8,362 nucleotides of DNA, from positions 1 to 8,362 of the forward strand of contig JAOTUD010000084.1 in the NCBI GenBank assembly GCA_029864065.1, in the 5' to 3' direction. Position 1 is the stretch's first letter. Each line of letters opens with the position of its first letter. Both the position numbers and the translations under genes were made by a program. Below are positions 1-4,605 of this stretch, piece by piece. The stretch comes from Gammaproteobacteria bacterium. Its GTDB lineage: Bacteria > Pseudomonadota > Gammaproteobacteria > GCA-001735895. The notes under the pieces were generated by a model, which saw nothing but the letters and a program-made list of their open reading frames with translations, searched no databases and was not told where the DNA came from.

Positions 1-1
1 T

Positions 2-229
2 AACCTGTGCCGCGCGTGGAACGACGCCCTCGATAACTTCGAGTACGTAGCCCTTGAAACGGGCGTAAGAGAACATCTGCAGGATGCCATCCTTGCGCGG
101 CTGCAAGCGGACGATGCGGCGAATTTCGATTACTATGTTTGCGCCGGTAACGAACTGCACTCGGCGATGGAGCAGTTTGTCGAAAGCCGGGCAATTCCGA
201 GAAACCAGCTTCACTACGAGGCCATCTAG
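2..229 (+). CDS. C-terminal end of a probable NAD(P)H/flavin oxidoreductase (partial)
   Basis: The open frame enters from the left edge and ends at TAG (227-229), leaving 75 residues. The motif YYVCAGNE (residues 44-51) followed by a helix (LHSAMEQFV) and the ending NQLHYEAI resembles the last part of the NAD-binding domain of the ferredoxin-NADP reductase/flavodoxin reductase superfamily, where a C-G-P/N motif contacts the nicotinamide. Here the usual CG is CAG. Such domains pass electrons between NAD(P)H, FAD and an iron-sulfur or flavin partner, but the partner domain lies outside the window, so the substrate cannot be named. The gene stops 18 bases before narL on the same strand, so the two may be cotranscribed. 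The coding frame is secure; the family is a moderate-confidence inference from a short C-terminus. Confidence 0.55.
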   Translation, partial: NLCRAWNDALDNFEYVALETGVREHLQDAILARLQADDAANFDYYVCAGNELHSAMEQFVESRAIPRNQLHYEAI

Positions 230-247
230 GCTTACAGGGTTACCAAA

Positions 248-910
248 ATGAGTTTAAAAGTTCTGCTAATCGATGATCACATGCTGTTCCGGGAAGGCCT
301 GATCAGCCTGTTGCAGCGACGCAATATCGAAGTGCTGGCCGCGGTCGGCGATGGCAACGAAGGCATCAGGCTGGCCCAGGAAATGAAACCCGATATCGTC
401 CTGCTCGACAAGCGCATGCCGATCGTCGACGGGATCGGCGTACTGAAGCACCTGAAAAAACTGGGGCTGACGATGCCCATCGTCATGCTGACGACCAGTT
501 CGAACGAGCAGGATTTGCTCGATGCGTTGAAAGCGGGCGCCAGCGGCTACCTGCTGAAGGACATGGAGCCCGACGGCCTGGTGTCGGCCCTGCGCGATAT
601 CCATGCCGGCAAAACCGTGGTGGCGCCGCCGCTGACCTCGGTGCTGGTGCGCTTCGTCAAGGGCGATATGACGGTATCGCAGAACGACGGGCCGTTCAGC
701 GAGCTAACCCCGCGCGAGAGAGAAATCCTGGAACTGATGGCCGAGGGCCAGGGTAACAAGCTGATCGCGCGTAACCTCGGTATCTCCGACGGCACCGTCA
801 AACTGCACGTCAAGGCGGTGCTACGCAAGCTCAGCGTGCATTCCCGGGTCGAGGCCGCGGTCATGTATATCGAGCACAACTACCGCGCCGCCGCCCCGGT
901 CGACGAGTAG
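248..910 (+). CDS. narL: NarL-type two-component response regulator
   Basis: This 220-residue protein is a complete NarL/FixJ-family transcription factor. The receiver domain (about 1-120) has the acidic pair D9-D10, the phospho-acceptor D54 in LLDKRMP, T82 in LTTS, and K104 in YLLKDMEP. The C-terminal LuxR-type helix-turn-helix (about 152-210) begins LTPREREIL and contains the recognition helix region SDGTVKLHVKAVLRKL. The YLLKDMEP stretch and the NKLIARNLGIS / SRVEAAV segments are closely like those of enterobacterial NarL, which responds to nitrate/nitrite through NarX/NarQ and controls anaerobic respiration genes. The start ATG at 248 is preceded by a weak AGGG ribosome binding site. No sensor kinase is visible in the window. 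Family assignment is strong; nitrate as the signal is inferred from similarity, and a different NarL-family regulator remains possible. Confidence 0.85.
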   Translation: MSLKVLLIDDHMLFREGLISLLQRRNIEVLAAVGDGNEGIRLAQEMKPDIVLLDKRMPIVDGIGVLKHLKKLGLTMPIVMLTTSSNEQDLLDALKAGASGYLLKDMEPDGLVSALRDIHAGKTVVAPPLTSVLVRFVKGDMTVSQNDGPFSELTPREREILELMAEGQGNKLIARNLGISDGTVKLHVKAVLRKLSVHSRVEAAVMYIEHNYRAAAPVDE

Positions 911-922
911 CACCGGGGCGGC
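890..922 (+). terminator. Terminator-like hairpin overlapping the narL stop codon
   Basis: A perfect 11-bp GC-rich inverted repeat (GCCGCCCCGGT at 890-900, ACCGGGGCGGC at 912-922) has an 11-base loop at 901-911. The loop contains the last two sense codons of narL and its TAG. It is well placed to end narL transcription between convergent genes. It is followed by ATTCC rather than a T-run, so it is not a canonical rho-independent terminator; it may instead protect the mRNA end. Confidence 0.4.
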
Positions 923-955
923 ATTCCAGGATTTACCGCGCGAGCTATCCCTGCT

Positions 956-982
956 CTAGCGCCCGCGAGAACGCAGCGCTAG
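956..982. other. Small hairpin in the convergent narL / four-cysteine gene spacer
   Basis: A 7-bp perfect inverted repeat (CTAGCGC at 956-962, GCGCTAG at 976-982) has a 13-base loop. It lies between the two convergent genes and could contribute to termination of the leftward gene ending at 1010. No T-run follows on either strand, so the function is uncertain. Confidence 0.2.
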
Positions 983-1009
983 CCTCCGCGCCGTCGTAAA
1001 CGATGCATA

Positions 1010-1324
1010 CTACTGGACGACAACCTCGTCCCGGATCGTTTCGACGCAGGTCCAGCCCCAGGAGGTCAGCTTATCGACAAATTCAGTGGCTTTTGCCAGG
1101 CAGTAGGTTTCGTCGTTCTGGGCATTCCACAACACCTGGTCCTCGGCGCCCTCGGTCAGCTTCTTGTAAATGACTTCGCAGGGGACCGGAGCCGGCGTGG
1201 TTTGCAGGACATGCACTTCGCGCACGTCGTTGCTGTAACGGCAGCTCCAGGATTCTGCGGCGGCGGTCATGGGCAGGGCAAGCGCAACAACCAGTATCGT
1301 CAGGGTTCGGTTCAGAAACGGCAT
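1010..1324 (-). CDS. Small secreted four-cysteine protein of unknown function
   Basis: I do not recognise a named family. The 104-residue product has a clear signal peptide: R6 near the N-terminus, a hydrophobic core ILVVALALPM, and a probable cleavage site after AAA (about residue 23). The mature part of about 80 residues has four cysteines (C28, C49, C75, C93), enough for two disulfide bonds, and several tryptophans, in a periplasmic or extracellular setting. There is no CxxCH haem motif and no lipobox. The start ATG (1322-1324) follows a GGAG ribosome binding site at 9 bases spacing. It lies 148 bases downstream of soxB on the same strand, so it may be the last gene of that unit or have its own promoter. 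A periplasmic role linked to sulfur chemistry is possible from position alone but not shown. Confidence 0.8.
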   Translation of the reverse strand: MPFLNRTLTILVVALALPMTAAAESWSCRYSNDVREVHVLQTTPAPVPCEVIYKKLTEGAEDQVLWNAQNDETYCLAKATEFVDKLTSWGWTCVETIRDEVVVQ

Positions 1325-1354
1325 AAAGTATTCTCCATGTTGTTGAAGGTGGCG

Positions 1355-1375
1355 CGAAGCAACTGTGCTGCTTCG
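1355..1375. other. Small hairpin between soxB and the four-cysteine gene
   Basis: A 7-bp inverted repeat (CGAAGCA at 1355-1361, TGCTTCG at 1369-1375) with a 7-base loop lies in the 148-base spacer downstream of soxB. No T-run follows in the - strand direction, so read-through from soxB is not excluded. No convincing promoter was seen in the rest of the spacer. Confidence 0.25.
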
Positions 1376-1472
1376 GCCCGGATCGAGTTGCAGGTCGAAA
1401 CTTAACGTAAAGCGCCGACAATTTCACTCGATAAATGTCACAATCACCGCTTCGATCGAGCGCGGGGTTCGG

Positions 1473-3236
1473 CTAGGCGATGCCGGGATTGCCATCCACG
1501 TTCCTGATTTTGGGCGTATTCAGTTTGCCGATACGCGCGGTGTCTTCACGACGCAGGTAGTCGGCGACCACATCCCATACCGGGGCGCCTGGCGATTGTG
1601 AACCGACCGTCGCCCAGCCGGCAACCTTGTAGTTCTTCGCAGCTTCGATGCGGGTGCCATCGTCGAGCTGCATGTCCGAGATCCGCTGTCCCGCCGTACC
1701 TCCCGGATCAATCGAATAGTCAAGCCCGCCAAGACGCACCATATCGCCGCCTTGCTGATAGTATGGATCCTCGTTGAACAGGTTGTCGGCGACATCTTCG
1801 AGTATCAACCTGATATTTTCTCCGGTCATTTCGCGCACGTAAGTTTCCGGGTAGGTAATGCAGGTCTGATCCATGACGTGTTCCATCGTGATCGGTTGCC
1901 CGGACAATACCGTGGTGCCCCAGCGGAATCCCGGGGATAGCGAAATCTGCGCATCGCCCTCGATGCGCAATGCGTCGCAGATGATCTGGTCGAAGGTGCC
2001 GTTGAAGTTACCACGCCGGTAAAGCAGGTCCTCGGCAACCGCCAGTTCTTCCTGCAGTTTGGCCAGGTGGGGCTTGCGTACCTTTTCGATGTAGGCCGAC
2101 ATTTCCGCATCCGCCTGCAGCAGGTTGGAAAAAACCGGCAACAGCCGATAACGGAAATCGCGCAGCTTCTTCCCCTTGAAATCCATGTCCATGACGCCAA
2201 GGAACTTGCCGTTGGAGCCGGCGTTGGTCACCAGCGTCTTGCCGCCAGGATTGGATACCGGAGTCGCACCCGGAATGCCGTCATGGGTGTGGCCGCCGAA
2301 AATCGCGTCGATGCCGCTGACACGCCCAGCCATTTTCAAATCGACATCCATACCGTTGTGCGAGAGCACGATCAAGCCATCGGGATTTTCTTCGTCACGC
2401 GCCTGGTTCACGATTTCCTGCATGCCCTCCTCGTTGATGCCGAAAGTCCAGTCCGGAATGAAACGCTGAGGATTCGCGATCGGGGTATACGGAAAAGATT
2501 GTCCGACCACGGCAATACGCAGGTCGCCCATTTCCCGGATCGTGTAGGGTTTGAACACATGCCCGGTGTCCTCGTTGAAATCGCCGACATCGGCCAGTTC
2601 ATAGTCGAATAATGCGGCTTCCCTGACCTTGCAATTCTGGCTGACGAATTCGCCCTTGAATTGCCCGGCATTATCGAGAACCTCGGCGGCCAGGTAGGTA
2701 AATTCCCAGTGTCCTGTCATGACGTCGACGCCGAGCAGATTACAGGCCTCGACCATGTCGCGGCCGCGCGTCCAGTAGGCGGTGCCCGAACCTTGCCAGG
2801 TGTCTCCACCATCGATCAGCAGCGAACGCCCCTGCCGGTACTCGGCGCGCAGCTTTTTAACCAGGGTTGAAAGGTGCGCGAAACCGCCGACCTTGCCGAA
2901 CATCCGTGCGGCATCCTCGAAATCCAGATAGGTGAAGGCATGTTCCTCGATACCGCCACCGGCAATACCGAAATGCTTTAACAACTCCGCGCCAACCAGG
3001 TGCGGTGCCTTACCAAACGCATTCCCGATTCCAAGGTTGACATTGGGTTCGCGGAAATAGATGGGATTCAGCTGAGCGTGGCAATCGGTAAAGTGCAATA
3101 TACGCGCATTGCCGAAGGCCGGCACGTCGTAGATTCTGGAATCACCCTCTCCTGCCGCAAGCCCGGCGCGGGGAAACAACCCGGCAGCGCCGGCAAGCCC
3201 CATCAGTCTGATAAATTCTCTTCGGTTCAGGTTCAT
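1473..3236 (-). CDS. soxB: SoxB, periplasmic sulfate thiol hydrolase of thiosulfate oxidation
   Basis: The 587-residue product matches SoxB in length and motifs. SoxB hydrolyses cysteine-bound S-sulfonate groups on the SoxYZ carrier to release sulfate, using a dinuclear manganese centre, in the periplasm. A twin-arginine signal (NRREFIRLMG, R5-R6, then a hydrophobic AG-rich stretch ending near GLAAG) indicates Tat export of the folded protein. The metallophosphoesterase domain (about 43-360) shows candidate metal ligands in FTDCHAQ (D51, H53), IDGGDTW (D145), GHWEF (H176), LSHNG (H293) and GGHTHD (H316, H318). A 5'-nucleotidase-type C-terminal domain (about 390-565) follows. GHWEF in place of the GNHEF usual in 5'-nucleotidases, together with the Tat signal, favours SoxB over UshA-type enzymes. 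The other sox genes are not in the window. It begins 10 bases after the gph stop, so translation is probably coupled. Confidence 0.95.
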   Translation of the reverse strand: MNLNRREFIRLMGLAGAAGLFPRAGLAAGEGDSRIYDVPAFGNARILHFTDCHAQLNPIYFREPNVNLGIGNAFGKAPHLVGAELLKHFGIAGGGIEEHAFTYLDFEDAARMFGKVGGFAHLSTLVKKLRAEYRQGRSLLIDGGDTWQGSGTAYWTRGRDMVEACNLLGVDVMTGHWEFTYLAAEVLDNAGQFKGEFVSQNCKVREAALFDYELADVGDFNEDTGHVFKPYTIREMGDLRIAVVGQSFPYTPIANPQRFIPDWTFGINEEGMQEIVNQARDEENPDGLIVLSHNGMDVDLKMAGRVSGIDAIFGGHTHDGIPGATPVSNPGGKTLVTNAGSNGKFLGVMDMDFKGKKLRDFRYRLLPVFSNLLQADAEMSAYIEKVRKPHLAKLQEELAVAEDLLYRRGNFNGTFDQIICDALRIEGDAQISLSPGFRWGTTVLSGQPITMEHVMDQTCITYPETYVREMTGENIRLILEDVADNLFNEDPYYQQGGDMVRLGGLDYSIDPGGTAGQRISDMQLDDGTRIEAAKNYKVAGWATVGSQSPGAPVWDVVADYLRREDTARIGKLNTPKIRNVDGNPGIA

Positions 3237-3240
3237 TTAG

Positions 3241-3248
3241 CCCCCCTC
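3241..3248 (-). promoter_or_regulatory. Ribosome binding site of soxB, sharing bases with the gph stop codon
   Basis: On the - strand the bases read GAGGGGGG, and its first two bases are the last two of the gph stop TGA (3247-3249). The soxB ATG (3234-3236) follows 8 bases after the GAGG core. The overlap fixes the soxB start and suggests that ribosomes ending gph can re-initiate on soxB. Confidence 0.7.
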
Positions 3249-3972
3249 AGGCAAACATTTCAGCCAGTTCTGTTAAATTTTCGATTACGAGATCGGGCCG
3301 AGAATGGCGGATATCGATCCCGTGATTATATCCATAAGTTACGCAAACGATCGCAAAGCCGGCCGCGCGCGCGGCGGTCACGTCGTTGCTCGAGTCGCCG
3401 ACCATCATACACTCTCCGTAATCGAGGCCGAAGTAATCGGCGGCGTAATGCAGCGGCATCGGGTCAGGTTTCTTGCGCACGGTGGTATCCCCGGCAACTA
3501 CCAGCTCGAAAAATGAATCCAGCCCCATCGCCGCGAGCAACCCGGAAGTGAAGGGCTCGGGCTTGTTGGTAACACAGCCCAGGTGCAAATCGAGGCCGGC
3601 AAAGCGCTGCAGCGTGCCGATGACGCCGGGATAGACGACGCTGCGCTCGCTGACGTGCGCGGCATAAAGGCGCAGGAAAATCTGCAATCCTTGGTCGAAC
3701 AGCAGCGGATCCGGTTCGGCGTCCATGTCATTGGTTAAAAAACGTTTGACGAAACGCTCGACGCCATTGCCGACCCAGGTATGAACCACGGCCGGGTCGC
3801 GCTGCGGCAGTTCCAGTCTACGCAGCATTTCGCTGCCGCACCAGGCAAGGTCCCGCACGCTGTCGACCAGGGTGCCGTCGAGATCGAACAGGATTAGCCT
3901 GATTCGATCGAAAGCAATGGGGCCGGCGACGTTGCTGTCGCCGGCCCGGTTAGCACTGCTTCGATCCGGCAT
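3247..3972 (-). CDS. gph: Phosphoglycolate phosphatase, HAD superfamily
   Basis: The 241-residue product is a HAD hydrolase of the Gph/CbbZ type, which dephosphorylates 2-phosphoglycolate to glycolate in the cytoplasm. Visible motifs: I, FDLDGTLVDS (nucleophile D30, acid/base D32); II, CVTNKPEP (T135); III, the lysine in VRKKPDPMPL (K167 or K168); IV, VGDSSND (D193, D197). A helical cap domain of about 40-110 lies between motifs I and II, as in the C1-cap family. The N-terminus has about 20 extra residues before the first strand; the ATG at 3972 has no strong ribosome binding site, so the true start is not certain. It sits 18 bases after the cytochrome gene and runs into soxB. Placement near RuBisCO fits removal of the oxygenase by-product. 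The family is certain; substrate assignment rests on motifs and context. Confidence 0.88.
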   Translation of the reverse strand: MPDRSSANRAGDSNVAGPIAFDRIRLILFDLDGTLVDSVRDLAWCGSEMLRRLELPQRDPAVVHTWVGNGVERFVKRFLTNDMDAEPDPLLFDQGLQIFLRLYAAHVSERSVVYPGVIGTLQRFAGLDLHLGCVTNKPEPFTSGLLAAMGLDSFFELVVAGDTTVRKKPDPMPLHYAADYFGLDYGECMMVGDSSNDVTAARAAGFAIVCVTYGYNHGIDIRHSRPDLVIENLTELAEMFA

Positions 3973-3990
3973 GGAAAGTTCTGGCGGCCG

Positions 3991-4299
3991 TTACTGGGAC
4001 GCCAGGTAGGCTGCCAGGTTGGCGACGTCGACGTCACTCAACGCGGACGCCATCGGTCCCATGATCGGGTTATTGCGTTCTCCAGAGCGAAACCGGTTGA
4101 GTTCCCCGACGATAAAGTCGGCCGGTTTGCCGCCTACGACCGGGTAGTTGGCGATCGGCTGCTTGCCGGATACCCCGTGGCAACCGACGCAGCCCTTCGC
4201 GTTGAATGCGCTGGCGCCGGCGTCGGCGTCGCCCGCCAGCAGCGGAGCCTGGAACAGGCCGGTAAGCGCCAGTATCGTGATAATTGCGGTTGTTCTCAT
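3991..4299 (-). CDS. Periplasmic monohaem class I cytochrome c (c553-like)
   Basis: The 102-residue precursor has a Sec signal peptide (hydrophobic ITILALTGLF, probable cleavage after LLA at residue 22), giving a mature protein of about 80 residues. The haem c attachment motif is CVGCH (C37, C40, H41 as axial ligand). The sixth ligand is probably M80 in NNPIMGPMASAL (M83 is an alternative), followed by the conserved C-terminal helix LSDVDVANLAAYLA. This arrangement is typical of short cytochromes c553/c5/c4-half domains that shuttle electrons between periplasmic complexes and a terminal oxidase. The ATG has a good GAGGAA site at 4303-4308. It heads a cyt c-gph-soxB run with spacers of 18 and 10 bases, so it may accept electrons from thiosulfate oxidation; that role is inference. 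It is not SoxX or SoxA by any motif I can see. Confidence 0.9.
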   Translation of the reverse strand: MRTTAIITILALTGLFQAPLLAGDADAGASAFNAKGCVGCHGVSGKQPIANYPVVGGKPADFIVGELNRFRSGERNNPIMGPMASALSDVDVANLAAYLASQ

Positions 4300-4417
4300 T
4301 ATTTCCTCGTATAAATTGTTGTTAATCGGTAACGACGAAGTCTAAACCGCCCAAAATTAACAAAACATGAACGCGAATGTAATAACCCTATAGCGATACC
4401 TGCTATTACTTTTTTAT
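4300..4417 (-). promoter_or_regulatory. AT-rich leader of the cytochrome c-gph-soxB run
   Basis: These 118 bases form the left part of the 302-base gap between cbbO and the cytochrome gene and are clearly richer in A and T than the surroundings, as expected of a promoter region. They include the cytochrome ribosome binding site (GAGGAA, 4303-4308). An imperfect dyad lies at 4316-4338: TTGTTGTTA and TAACGACGA around ATCGG, with 7 of 9 positions pairing. I could not identify a convincing -35/-10 pair, so a promoter here is likely but its exact position is not shown. No ORF with coding character is present. Confidence 0.35.
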
Positions 4418-4605
4418 CTAGCCCGCATATCTCACCGAATTCCGTCGCGAGGACGTCGCCAAGCGCACTGTGGCGGGCTGCACGCAGCAGAGGCCCGCGC
4501 AGGCGTCGTAGTCGACACTACGTCGAGCGAGCCGTCGAGAGTACAGCTCGTCACAGTGCGCTTGGCGGCGTCCGCAGCAGGAAATCGGTGAGATATGCGG
4601 GCTAG
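4418..4605. repeat. 188-bp palindromic MITE-like element abutting the cbbO stop codon
   Basis: Two arms form a near-complete palindrome. The outer 21 bp are perfect (4418-4438 against 4585-4605; core CCCGCATATCTCACCG). An inner 32-bp block (4452-4483 against 4541-4572) pairs at 28 positions, including 16 perfect bp (CGCCAAGCGCACTGTG). The centre is a 6-bp stem (CGTAGT/ACTACG, 4507-4512 and 4517-4522) around CGAC. CTAG flanks both ends (4418-4421 and 4602-4605); because CTAG is itself palindromic it could be a 4-bp target duplication or part of the inverted repeat. The right-hand CTAG contains the cbbO stop TAG (4602-4604). There is no coding capacity. The form is that of a non-autonomous miniature transposable element; ends starting CCC would be compatible with an IS1380-type relative, but this is a guess. 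It would fold into a long hairpin in mRNA. Confidence 0.8.

Noticed and set aside
2067..2612. + strand open frame (181 codons) antisense to soxB
   Set aside because: Shadow of the soxB frame, without a ribosome binding site or recognisable motifs.
1473..3236. UshA-type 5'-nucleotidase
   Set aside because: The general fold is shared, but the Tat signal, GHWEF motif, overall length and sulfur/carbon autotrophy context match SoxB.
4418..4605. Rho-independent terminator of cbbO
   Set aside because: The stem is far longer than a terminator, the arms are nearly 190 bp apart, and no T-run follows in the - strand direction; the T-run at 4410-4415 lies on the wrong strand.
4418..4605. CRISPR array or small structural RNA gene
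   Set aside because: There are only two inverted, not direct, copies of the repeat and no regular spacers. A stable RNA cannot be called from one palindrome.
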